DNA of 64,000 bases from Morella rubra (taxonomy: Eukaryota; Streptophyta; Magnoliopsida; Fagales; Myricaceae), in NCBI GenBank assembly GCA_003952965.2, contig CM025851.1, positions 22,767,629 to 22,831,628 of the forward strand, read 5' to 3'. This document shows positions 35,601 to 45,123 of this stretch, in pieces; the first letter of the stretch is position 1; each line of letters starts with the position of its first letter. Under the pieces are notes generated by a model. The model was not told the origin of the DNA, made no database searches, and was given only the letters and a program-made list of their open reading frames with translations. A program made the translations under genes and the position numbers.

Positions 35601-38600
35601 ACATCACTTTGACTGAAAAAGCCGAAAACTCTGAAACAAATGAACCTATGTGGGATAAAGATGATTTAGCTAGTTCAGGGATGCCCCCTGAGGGTTCTAT
35701 TTTGGCTGAATATGCTACCAGAAGTACTAGTGATGAACTGCTTTCTGCTACTTTATCCGAAGAAAATAATTACTTGGGTGAGGTATCTGAATCAGATCCA
35801 ACTTTCCATAATGATGAGAAAATGATTATTGATGAAGGGCCAGATGCTGGAAGAGATCTGTTGAGAAGGAAAAAGAAATATCGTGTGGATATCCTTCGCT
35901 GTGAAAGCTTGGCCTCTCTTGCTCCGGCAACTTTAAACCGGCTGTTTCATCGTGACTATGATATTGTTGTGTCCATGGTTCCTCTACCTCCTTTATCGAT
36001 ACTTCCTGGACCTACCGGTCCCATCCATTTTGGTCCGCCATCTTATTCATCAATGACACCATGGATGAAATTGGTCCTATATACAACTTTGGCAAGTGGG
36101 CCTTTATCAGTTGTTCTCATGAAAGGACAATGCCTACGCTTGCTTCCTGCGCCATTGGCTGGTTGTGAGAAAGCCCTTATATGGTCTTGGGATGGTTCTA
36201 CAGTTGGAGGGCTGGGAGGGAAGTTTGAAGGAAATTTAGTCAAGGGAAGTGTACTTTTACATTGTTTGAATTCACTTCTTAAACACTCGGCTGTGCTAGT
36301 GCAGCCCCTTGGCAGAGATGATCTTGATGGATCTGGACGAATCATGACTATGGACATTCCATTGCCCCTAAAGAATTCAGATGGTTCAATTGCCCTTATA
36401 GGGAAGGAATTGGGACTGTGCGAAGAGGACAGTTTGCAACTGAACTCTCTCTTAACTGATTTAGCAAACAAGATAGAGTTGTGGACAGTTGGTTACATTC
36501 GCCTCTTAAAACTTATCAATGAAAGAGAATCAAACTACTTTTCTCCTGCAGATGAAACTTATGAATGGGTCCCGTTGAGTGTGGAATTTGGGATGCCGCT
36601 ATTTAGTCCAAAATTGTGTAACAACATATGTAAAAGGGTGGCATCATCACAATTACTTCAAACAGATTCACTTAATGAGCACCATGATGCAATGCAAAGT
36701 TTACGAAAACAGTTACGCGATATTTGTGCAGAGTACCAAGCAACAGGTCCTGCTGCAAAACTTCTTTATCAGAAAGAGCAATCAAAGGACTCATCTCGGC
36801 AACTCATGACATATGCTAGTGGAAGGTGGAATCCGCTAGTTGATCCTTCTTCTCCCATTTCAGGAGCCTTGAGTGATCATCAGAGACTAAAACTTGCAAA
36901 TCGGCAGCGCTGCAGAACTGAAGTCTTGAGCTTTGATGGTAGCATTCTTAGGTATGTATCAATCAGTTTATTGTCCTGTTTTTAAGCAAGTGAGTGGCTT
37001 CATTTGAATATTGTAGTCCTTAGTCTCCATATGGGGATTTGCTCTTAATTTCTTATTTATGACTCTTCCTTCCACAGATTCCTGGTATAGGCATTCTATG
37101 ATTGTAAAGGGGTAATTTAAGTACTTAGAAAAGCTGAGGGAGGTTGTGTTTGGGAGAACTTCTAATTAGGAAGTTCCTTTCTTGCTGTTATCTGCTGGTG
37201 ATATTTAATGTGGAAAGTTTTACAAGCAATTAACATTTTGAAGCTGTATGTTGTGGTGGCTGGAGGCAGTAATGTTGGGTGCACTTATCTCAGGGAGATG
37301 GGAAGTTTATTGAACATCTTGTTTAGGTTTTCCTAAGGGGAGCTGATTAAGAGCTTAAATTGATGGAGATTGGTGCTTGAACTATTCAATAGAAGATCAC
37401 TTTTACGGGAGATGGGTGTTTATTTTTGGGGAAATGTAATACTGGTCAGAAGTAACTTCTATAACTTTTGTCATGTTTCAATTTATTTAGACTTAATTAC
37501 TTCATTGGTCCTTTTGTTATTTCAAAATTTCAAATTAGTTCCCAAGGTATTTCTTGTCCTAAAGTAGTCAATGTGGAATATTATTGTCAATACAGCCTTT
37601 TCCATCAACTAGCGTCTGCATCTGGACAATAATGTCCTAGATGGCTAACATGGACGCATCAAAATTAATACCAGACATCCACATGTTCATTTCTATCGGT
37701 AAAAATAATAATAAGTACCACCTTTGTGTGACATATTTGATCTAGCTTGGACCCTCCAGTCTGACGTGGCAGTGTACACGGGGTGGCAGCCATTAATTTT
37801 TTACCACTGGGATTGGACAAGTGGAGGTTTGGTATGGGTTATGACGTGTTCCTGTTAGTCACGAAGGATTTTGTTGCCCAGATGCTGGCATTAGTTGATG
37901 GAAAGGGCTTTATTGATATAGTAATATTCTACAGGGACTACTTTAGGACAAAAAATACTCTGAGGACCAGTTTGAGATTTCGAGGTTTGGCCAATCTTTT
38001 GTGGTTAAAACCTGAGAAAGAATTTATATAGGTCTCAAACCCAGAATTACAAACCAGTTCGGTTGCAAGGAGCCTGTTCAAGCTTGTGGTTGCTCCTGTG
38101 GATTTGTTGTTTATTTACATGTTTTGCAGCTTGAGGAATTGGTGGTTAGGAATGAGGACTATGGGTAATAGAAATTTTTCTTGTGTTTTCTCATAGTGGC
38201 CTGTAATCTCAATCATATTAGACACTGTCAAGCTGCCAAACAGCGTTTTTGGGAAGCATTATGACTGACACTAGACGGTTTATGACACTGATGAATTTGC
38301 TGAGGGACAACAAAGTCACTTATAGGATACAGCTTTGTGGAACACTCACAAAGCATCCTGCCTTTTTTCTTTTTTCTTTTCTTTTTCTTGAAAAGGAGGG
38401 TGTGATTCCAGCTACTTTTTTTTGCGTTCATTATATCATTTGGGAACCTTCTAAAGATGATTATTGGAGTTGTACATTGCAGATCATATGCGCTAACTCC
38501 AGTCTACCAAGCTGTTACAAGGCCCATCGAAGAAACCCCACCTATGAGTTCAGTAAAAGCTGAAACAGATGAAACTGACAGCAGAGATGTGATCCTTCCT

Positions 38601-38720
38601 GGTGTTAATCTTATTTTTGATGGTTCTGAGTTGCGCCCCTTTGATATAGGTGCCTGTCTACAGGCTCGTCAACCTGTCTCCTTAATAGCAGAGGCGACAG
38701 TGGCCTCTGCAATTAAATAG
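26544..38720 (+). CDS. FAM91: FAM91 family protein, vesicle-tethering factor
   Basis: Exons: 26544-26671, 27502-27619, 28995-29091, 30044-30150, 30742-30864, 31035-31188, 32682-32742, 32843-33222, 35337-36951, 38483-38720 (TAG). All junctions are GT-AG and in phase, giving 1006 aa, the usual size of plant FAM91 proteins. The first eight exons carry the FAM91 N-terminal domain ([33 protein letters not shown]-type text as [43 protein letters not shown]). The large ninth exon holds an acidic Ser/Glu-rich linker and the C-terminal domain ([35 protein letters not shown]). No membrane segment is seen. In animals FAM91A1 binds TBC1D23 and golgins to capture endosome-derived vesicles at the trans-Golgi; the same role in plants is inferred. 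Introns 3-9 carry many transposon insertions, all outside exons. Confidence 0.95.
28504..28784 (-). mobile_element. TRIM (miniature LTR retrotransposon), non-coding, old
   Basis: Two 79-bp terminal repeats (28504-28582 and 28706-28784), each bounded by TG and CA, surround 123 bp without coding capacity. An exact 5-bp target duplication GGTGG flanks it (28499-28503 and 28785-28789). Read on the minus strand, a primer-binding-like site (TATCAAAGCC, similar to the initiator-Met tRNA type TATCAGAGCC) follows the first repeat. A purine tract (GAAGGGGAG) precedes the second. The two repeats are about nine-tenths identical, so the insertion is old. It depends on other elements for movement and sits in intron 2 of FAM91. 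Confidence 0.88.
29573..29776. mobile_element. MITE with TGTGCCAAAA ends, FAM91 intron 3
   Basis: The left end TGTGCCAAAATTTTGG pairs with the right end CCAAACTTTTGGCACA as an inverted repeat with one mismatch. The AT-rich interior shares wording with a fragment near 24600-24700. About 204 bp, non-coding. Confidence 0.7.
31473..31768. mobile_element. MITE-like element with TTTCACTTTA ends, FAM91 intron 6
   Basis: GGAAAATTTCACTTTACTCC on the left pairs with the reverse complement of TGTAAAGTGTAAGTTTCC on the right. The inverted similarity continues into CAAACTACCACCTCAT versus ATGAGTTGGTAGTTTTG. About 296 bp, non-coding, related to the elements at 42687 and 58895. Confidence 0.7.
31801..32119 (+). 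mobile_element. 5'-truncated LINE (L1-type) with target duplication
   Basis: Plus-strand 3' end of a plant L1-type LINE. It starts inside the zf-RVT region that follows the reverse transcriptase (text like [19 protein letters not shown], then [14 protein letters not shown]), runs through a T-rich 3' region and ends in about 13 A residues. A 16-bp target repeat with two mismatches flanks it (31785-31800 and 32120-32135, AATCACGAATGTTTTG type). It is in FAM91 intron 6, dead and heavily 5'-truncated. Confidence 0.85.
32611..32641. repeat. (GA)n microsatellite with G tract
   Basis: Eleven GA units are followed by a run of nine G residues, in FAM91 intron 6 about 40 bases before the exon 7 acceptor. 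Confidence 0.95.
33321..33594 (-). mobile_element. 5'-truncated LINE, same family as 31801-32119
   Basis: On the minus strand this fragment reads the same zf-RVT tail ([14 protein letters not shown] region, then [20 protein letters not shown]) as the 31801 copy, ending in a T-rich/poly-A tail near 33330-33345. The word TCCTGAATAT occurs on both sides (33311-33320 and 33595-33604) and is the likely target duplication. It lies in FAM91 intron 8. Confidence 0.8.
34113..34482. mobile_element. MITE with GGGGCATGTTTG ends, FAM91 intron 8
   Basis: GGGGCATGTTTGCAAA at the left pairs with TCCAAACATGCC at the right. Inner words such as GAATTTTTAGATGCAAACATG and CTAAAAATTCCTAAATCC extend the inverted repeat. 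About 370 bp, AT-rich, non-coding, and similar in end sequence to the GGGG-type elements at 25434 and 49220. Confidence 0.65.
37500..38000. mobile_element. Long inverted-repeat element in FAM91 intron 9
   Basis: The arm at about 37500-37590 (TTGTCCTAAAGTAGTC with flanking text) is matched in reverse complement by 37920-38000 (GACTACTTTAGGACAA). Longer imperfect pairing spans the GGTCC and TCAAATT words. This looks like a MITE or foldback element of about 500 bp with a GC-richer middle. No coding is seen. Confidence 0.55.
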
Positions 38721-40240
38721 GCCTTATGCTACCTTCTTGCTCTGGGAACTTGGAAGAATTTGCTAGCAATTACCAAAATAGTGTCCTTCATGGTGCAGGC
38801 TTCCTCTAAGGTCCAAGGTAAAGATGCATTCATTTGTTTTCTAATTTCCTTTTTAGCCTCAACATTTGTTGCAAATTTTCTTGCTTGTCTTTTGCATCCA
38901 TCGCTTGGATATCATTTTCATTTTTCCATGCTACAATTTTTACTTTTACTTCTTTGACATTCGTACCAAAACTTCGAACAAATGGGGCTTCAGGGCTGAA
39001 GTCGAATCACAGCTCGAAGATTCTGTGTCTTTATTGTTAGTGGCTAGTGGTGAATTTGTCAGCTACGTTGGCTTCTAAAGCAGCATTTTAAGTCTGCCAA
39101 CTATTCCTTCATAAAATCTGTCTTTTGCTCCTCGATCGTAAAGCTCTTTGGGATTTATGCTAATTCTTTCTCCGCATGATGAAAAATTAGAGTGAATCAT
39201 AGTGATATATGGACATTTGGGAAAAATAATCGTACTTCCAAAGATAAAGTAGAATGTAGAATTCTCTTGTGTCAATACATCCAAATTTGTTTGAGCCATA
39301 CCATAAAAACTTTGTTTGAGGTTGTAAATAATGCTGACTGGAATTGGTCTTTCTCTCACGACCGGGGACTGTCATCTTTAGGAGTTAACCCGCAAAACAC
39401 TCCATTCCGTTCTCATCGAGAGTTCCCCCTGCCCTACATTTATAAGAACTCGTCTGCTGTCTTTTAGCATTTGGCTTATTTTTCATTATTTTTACCAGCT
39501 TTGAAACTTTTGCTTGATTATATTATGGGTTAATGCAGGTGGTGTTTTTTATACTACACTAGGGCAAATCATGGTGTTCGAGGATATTATGTACAGTAGG
39601 GAAAACTTATGTTTTGTCAGTGAATCCATTTGACATTGGATGGGGCCACGGTTTTGCTGGGATGGTGCTCTCCAAGTATACGAAAACTTTAACTTGATTG
39701 GCGCATGATAAATGAAGGAAAGTGAGACATTTATTTTTTTACCCGATGTGCAATAATGAAATCTTCCTATATCAACCTTCTGATTTTGTATTTTTCTGGT
39801 GATACGCGACCGTAGAGGAAAAATTTTCTGCATGAAGTGGCAAAATAATCATGTATAATTGTTATAAAGAAAACACGGTACTTCAACGGTGATTGTTGTT
39901 TTGCCTCATTTTTTGGTGAGGGGAACTATTTATCAATCTAGGGCAAATACCTTCGGTGTCAGCTTGTGGGAGAGAGCATTGTGGTCGAGGAGTCATTTAT
40001 AAACCTGGTAAAATTCATTTGATCTTAGCTTAGCTCTGCTTATGTTTTCTACTTTTCTTTTGTTTGGGTGGGTGGGCGTACCGGTTTTGGCATTTAGGAA
40101 TTAGCGGGTGGTGGATGACACAAACTTAATAGGTTTTAAAATATTCATGACTAATCCATTTTAAATCAAAGAGCAGATATGGCTAATGCTTCTTTGCTCT
40201 TTTTCATTTCAGATTTTTTGGTGGTTAGATTAATTCTATT
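38721..40240. other. Downstream region of FAM91
   Basis: The stop codon at 38718-38720 is followed by probable 3' untranslated sequence. A possible leader-type splice pair here (acceptor-like GTGCAG near 38800) may be a 3'-UTR intron, but this is uncertain. No further gene is supported; open frames between 38760 and 39830 lack family resemblance and splice context. Confidence 0.4.
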
Positions 40241-40243
40241 TGT

Positions 40244-40490
40244 TTAGGCAAGGAGGACGGTACCTCCGATTTTTATTAAAATGTCCTCAATTATGGTAGA
40301 GGAATACCGTAGTTACATATAAGAACAGACTTGACTCACAAAACACAAAAACAAGAAATCAAAATGACAAAAACTAACTAGCTAAAACAAAGAGCAACAG
40401 GACTAAAGTATACTATTAACAAAGTCCACGGGACCTAGTCCACTCCAATCTTCCACAATCTCCATTGATGAGTTCACAAAAATCCTCAGA
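40244..40490 (-). mobile_element. Probable LINE 3' tail
   Basis: Minus-strand text ending in GAGGACATTTTAATAAAAATC, together with phrases like GATTGTGGAAGATTGGAGTGGA, resembles the 3' region of plant LINEs. It has no protein domain left and no clear target duplication. It appears to abut or overlap the last exon of the gene at 40486-41084. Confidence 0.4.
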
Positions 40491-41084
40491 ATATTTTTAA
40501 GCAGATACGAACGGGATTACAACTCGTGTCGCCAGCATCTTCAATTTTGTCGAATTGATCTCCTGATGATGTAACCTGAAACAAAAATCATTAATTGATC
40601 AGAAGTTTACAGTAAAGTTACCCGTGAATGAGTTTCAAGGTTACCTGTTCTCGCAGTATGCGCTCTAGGACGAGGTGTCTTGGAACACTTCGCTTGCTTG
40701 GGTGTAGGTTGGAAATCGATTATCTGAATTGCTCTTCGTTTCGTTGCAGCCGCTTCATAAGATTCGCGGAGCTTTCTTTTCGTCGACTCAAGCTTCAATT
40801 CATAATCCGCACCATCCACAACGCTTTTCGGCCTTTCGTCGAACTTGGGACATTCTGAAAATTGGCTAGCGAGTACTCTTAGAGGTCCAAATTTGATTTG
40901 GCTTCATAACGTATCAGACACTTTCCAGTTGCTTACCAATCTCAGGTTGACATGAATTTTGTTTCTCCATCTTAATTCCACCGTCATCCTCAACATCGTC
41001 AAAAAAATGGGAGAGATCGATACTCATCGGCGTGAAGAGAGCCTCTTCATCTAGAAGAGCACAAGAAAGCACGGAAATCCCCAT
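40486..41084 (-). CDS. Small Lys/Arg-rich protein, function unknown, three exons
   Basis: Proposed exons on the minus strand: 40937-41084, 40645-40854 and 40486-40562, with GT-AG borders and phases that match, giving about 144 aa. The N-terminal part (MGISVLSCALLDEEALFTPM, then IDLSHFFDD) is acidic. The middle exon (DGADYELKLESTKRKLRES, YEAAATKRRAIQIIDFQP, TPKQAKCSKTPRPRAH) is strongly basic and probably helical, with possible nuclear localisation signals. An upstream AG (exon start at 40575) would give a shorter tail ending at a TGA about 40541; both choices are open. A second in-frame ATG lies at 41027. The last exon touches a LINE-like tail, so the 3' end may be altered from the ancestral gene. 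I do not recognise the family; a nucleic-acid-binding or chromatin role is only a guess from charge. Confidence 0.6.
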
Positions 41085-41094
41085 ACTACAAGCA

Positions 41095-41700
41095 AAATGG
41101 TAACAAACTTTCAGAAATCAGAAGAGGTAGTCCATCGGTAGAATAGTCACACTGGAGAGGAGGCATGAAGCTCAGAGATCCCCATGGTATAAGCCAAAAA
41201 TGGTAACAAACTGGGAAAGAAGTAGTCCCCAGTGTATCGCGAAATTCCCAAAACTCATCGCTAACCAAAAGCAAACCGAATAAAGAAGCCTACAAACTCA
41301 ATACCAACTACAATCTCAGGTCGTGGTTTTGATCCTCATGGTCGCAAAATCCAGAGCAACGACTAAATTCAGAGACTGAGATATAGCAGATTTATACATG
41401 CAGATACATTACGTAACTCCAAAACCTAATCCCGGTCACCGCAAATAACCAAAAAGCAAACCGAATATGGTGATCGTTGTCGTAAAACCCAGAGCAATAA
41501 CAGCTTGTTGGAAATGATGACTAAATTCAGAGACTGAGATAGCAGATTCATACATGCAGATCTATAGCGAAATCCCAAAATCTGATCCCGGTGACAGTAA
41601 ATAACCAAAAGCTAACCAAATAAAGAAGCCAACTACAAGCACAGGTCTTGGCCGGTTTTGATCCCCATGGTTGTAAAAACCTGAAAGAGCGATGAAGAAG
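41095..41700 (-). repeat. Imperfect tandem repeats upstream of the small gene
   Basis: Three units of about 150-165 bp share words such as CTAAATTCAGAGACTGAGATA (41363 and 41520, 20 of the bases quoted at most in common), AACCAAAAGCAAACCGAATA (41262 and 41450) and TCCCGGTGAC/TCCCGGTCAC. A shorter pair has AATGGTAACAAACT (41096 and 41200). On the minus strand each unit includes a box like CCATGGGGATC (ATG at 41185, 41339 and 41668), echoing the ATGGGGATT start at 41084. This is probably a local duplication of the leader or first-exon region. Confidence 0.65.
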
Positions 41701-42135
41701 CAAACCTAAAAGAGGGACCGACTGGCGACTTGTCTTGAAACAGATAAATACGAAGCCAAAAAGAAAGAGAATAAGGAACATAATTTAAGGTTGGAGAGGA
41801 AACTGGAGTATATGTAGTTTAAGGATGTGCTAGAAGATCTCAGCTAAAAGAGATAATTAAGCGGGAAAGTTGAGCGCGGGAAGGGCATAATGAGCTGCTT
41901 ATTTTTGCACAATGACTACTCCGTCCCTTTGGACTTTTAATGGATTTTATGGCCCCACGGAAGTCAGTTTGTATTCAGTGCACTTATAAGTTTTTGAGTG
42001 AAACGAAGTTTGCCATTGCTCACATAAAAAAAAATATAGCTACTAATACCCGGAGCTGGTGTTTTACTTTTGTACAGCGATATTAGTGTAACATATTCTT
42101 TTTGCTTAGACAAAAAAACAATTACAAGAAAAACA

Positions 42136-42494
42136 AAAGGGGAAACATCATTTTTAACCCATAAACTTACATCAAAATATCAAAAACCGACCCAAACTAT
42201 CAAAACTGTCATATTAGTAATAAAACTATCAAAATCCATTAATTTTCATGACAAGTATTTATTGTGGACAAAACATTGAATTCAATGAAGCAATTCGCCC
42301 TACCATAGGATGAAGGTTGAAATACATCGAAAATAGCTAGGTTAGTGGCACAATATTGACGGTGGATCTTATAGTAGAGAGAACGTTTGATGAATTTTGG
42401 TAGTCTGAAAGCTAAATGTGACGATTTTAGTAGTTTGAATCTAGTTTTTCACATTTTGATGTAGTTTAGAGGCTAAAAGTGAATATCTTCCAAA
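42136..42494. mobile_element. MITE-like inverted repeat
   Basis: The left arm (AAACTTACATCAAAATATC) and the right arm (CACATTTTGATGTAGTTT) pair in reverse complement. The pairing extends to GGGGAAACATCATTTTTAACC versus AAAAGTGAATATCTTCC with mismatches. About 360 bp, non-coding, of the same general type as the next two elements. Confidence 0.6.
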
Positions 42495-42686
42495 TGAAAA
42501 AGCCCAATAACCCTATTTATATTGTAGGATTCTTTATTCTCTTTGCAACTTTTTGTTCTCCAAATTTCTACTTAGCAAAAAACACTTACCACAATTATTC
42601 CCAAAAAAAGAAAAAACACTTGCCCCTTATGGCATAAATTAATCTTTCTAATTGATGTATCATGTATGCATGTCTTTGCATATTTA

Positions 42687-42989
42687 GGGAAAACTTCACT
42701 TTTCGCCACATAATTATAAGGCAAGTGTCATTTTAAAGTTTAAAATTCTAATTTCATTACATTTCATCCTTCAACTATCAAAATTCATCAAATTGCAACT
42801 TCTAAAATGATTTGATCATCAAGATTATGCCATGTTACCTATTTTTCGCTCATTTTGACCTTAATATATGATTAAGGGGCCTAAATTGATGAAATTCTAT
42901 AATTTGAGAGTAAATTATGATGAAATTGGCGGTTTGAATCCTAAAATGACATTTGTGCAATAATTAAGGGGCGAAACGTGAAGTTTTCC
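42687..42989. mobile_element. MITE with GGAAAACTTCAC ends and TA flanks
   Basis: GGGAAAACTTCACTTTTCGCC at the left pairs with GGGGCGAAACGTGAAGTTTTCC at the right, close to 20 bp. The dinucleotide TA flanks both sides (42685-42686, 42990-42991). About 303 bp, non-coding. The ends resemble those at 31473 and 58895. Confidence 0.78.
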
Positions 42990-43024
42990 TATATATTTTT
43001 CAGTCTTCAACTATGGGATCATGA

Positions 43025-43350
43025 TTGATACTTTGCACCTTCTATATTTTTTTTTAAATAGAACACCAAATTGGACAAAAAAAAAACCATATGTATTGTA
43101 GTTACTCTATTTAGATGTAAAATTTACATGTATGTTACCCCCTTCAACTTATAAGAAAACTCACAAAAGTGAAAAAAACCAACGAGCAATACTAAAAGAA
43201 AAAGGTAAAACATAACTAACTTAAACGTAAAAAAAGAAGGTAGTTTTGTCATTTTAAGTCCAAAAAGATTACATACAATGTATATGATTCTTTTTCGTCC
43301 ATGTTTGTGTTTAATTTAACAAAAATCATATATAGAAGGTGCAAAATATT
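43025..43350. mobile_element. MITE-like inverted repeat
   Basis: TTTGCACCTTCTATAT near 43032 recurs in reverse complement (ATATAGAAGGTGCAAA) near 43331. The interior is AT-rich and non-coding. Exact ends are not clear. Confidence 0.6.
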
Positions 43351-44313
43351 GGGAATTACTACTTGGAAGATATAATGTCTTAAACTTAGTAATATGTGAG
43401 TGTAAAGCGTCAATTATAGAAAGTGTATTTAATCCTTGCAGATTTCTGCTCATGTACTGACACAAAGTACACTGTACACAACCTTTCTTTTTGCCGTTTA
43501 CTCGTGCTTTATTCGGTGTACTGGGATCAGAAGCCACTTTTGGGGAGTTCCTCTGCTTGTTTACTGAAAACGAAGCCCCGAAGGAAGATTAAGATGACTA
43601 TCTAAGAGACGAGTGGAAAATGTGAATCCACATGTAAGAAGAATGTGAACAGTAAGCAACCCTATAAGGGCATATATTGTAACAGTGACCTCTATTAAAC
43701 AGAAATTACCAATATGGTAAGCAGCTTATAAAGCTTAGGTATGGGTTGGTCAGATTTTGAGAGAACTTTCATTTCTATTTTGAGCCAAACTCCAAGGCAA
43801 ACAAAGAAAACGCAAGGGCCGTGGCAGAGGAGCCCGGAAACTATTGGCACTGCTGATACTGTGCAACCCTTTGTGCAAACTAAGCTAAAGACGTTACGTT
43901 GATTCCACACCACATGGGGTTTTCAAAGATCCACCGAAAACGCCAAAAAAAAAAAAAAGAAGAATATTTTGAATTTCAACACTATGTTTACGTGTATGTT
44001 GGATAAAAGGGAGAAAAAGAGAAGAGTACTGAGGGTGGTGGACTCAAAAATTTAGTTTATTTTGCTACTCAGAGACTCGGATATTGTACAGAGACTCAGA
44101 AGCTTATGAAACCCAAAATCTTGAATGAGAATATATAGAAGGGGTGCATATCTCGTTTATTCAGAGACCGTCGGCTATTTCCACACCGATCAACCATGGA
44201 CAGATGTCATTATATTATAGTAGCAGCATATTATTGAAGGATATTTACAGAAAAGGTCGAGACGTACTTTTCCTGGCACGGGGGCAACAAAGTCCGAGTC
44301 TTTCGAATCCGTT

Positions 44314-44319
44314 CACGTG
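44314..44319 (+). promoter_or_regulatory. G-box (CACGTG) upstream of ISA3
   Basis: The core CACGTG, in the context TTCACGTGGCAG, lies about 175 bases before the ISA3 start codon. G-boxes bind bZIP and bHLH factors, including light- and clock-linked ones, which would suit a starch-degrading enzyme. Its use here is inferred only from position. Confidence 0.4.
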
Positions 44320-44492
44320 GCAGACACGAGACAGCATCCCGCTTCGATTCCTGTCTCGGAACCAGAAAGCGTCCAAAAGATTCAAGAAATTCTCACTGCA
44401 AAGTGGCAGCATATCTCCCACTGAAAATCATCTTTTCCTTGAAAGAGAGAGATTCGAGATCCCTTTCTTCTTTTGCTAAATTGAGCTTCAAG

Positions 44493-45082
44493 ATGCTCCG
44501 TCCACTTCTCTGCGATTCCAACGCTTCTACGAAGGCTTCCATCTTCTCTTCAGCTTTGTCGTCGAGTAACACTGGTCGTTCTTGCATTGGACCTTCTCCT
44601 ATCTCCGACATGGGGTAATCCAATCTATCTAATCTGTTTTCTGTACCCTATTCTATACTCCGACAATTTTTTGACCTGCTTATTTGAGAAGTTTTATTTC
44701 GTTCATTTGAATCTTACATGATACATCTGTATGTTTCTCATTCGCCGCCGTTTTCTTTTCGGGCTAAAGAAAAGGTTGAAGAAATTATTTAGAGCGTGCA
44801 CTGCGGTTCATTCTTTTGTTCTCCTAATTACGTTGATCTTACAGTCTTACTTATGCTTTCTGATAATATATCAGATTGCATTCTATGATTCCCAGGGACT
44901 TCTTGAACTTTTCAACACTGAATAGATAAAGTGCCATTGTCTTGGTAAAATCTAAGTTAGAATAAATGTTGAAGATAGTGTTCGTTCATCTTGGTGATTT
45001 GACTGACCTGTGGTTGTATCCCATCAGATTGAAACTGAGTAAGCGGGCATCGGGTGGCAATGGGCCAGGACTTGTCAGCAAG

Positions 45083-45123
<41 letters not shown>

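Larger units (their letters stand above)
41710..44310. other. Intergenic spacer between the small gene and ISA3
   Basis: AT-rich DNA separating two divergent genes. Apart from three MITE-like inverted-repeat elements annotated separately, no gene or RNA is seen. The stretch 43360-44310 shows only short frames without family resemblance and is probably distal promoter DNA of ISA3. Confidence 0.5.

Noticed and set aside
36043-36471. 142-codon frame on the minus strand
   Set aside because: It is the mirror of the large FAM91 coding exon 9 and has no family resemblance of its own.
44393-44623. 76-codon minus-strand frame over ISA3 exon 1
   Set aside because: Antisense shadow; the plus strand has the transit peptide and a donor that matches the next exon in phase.
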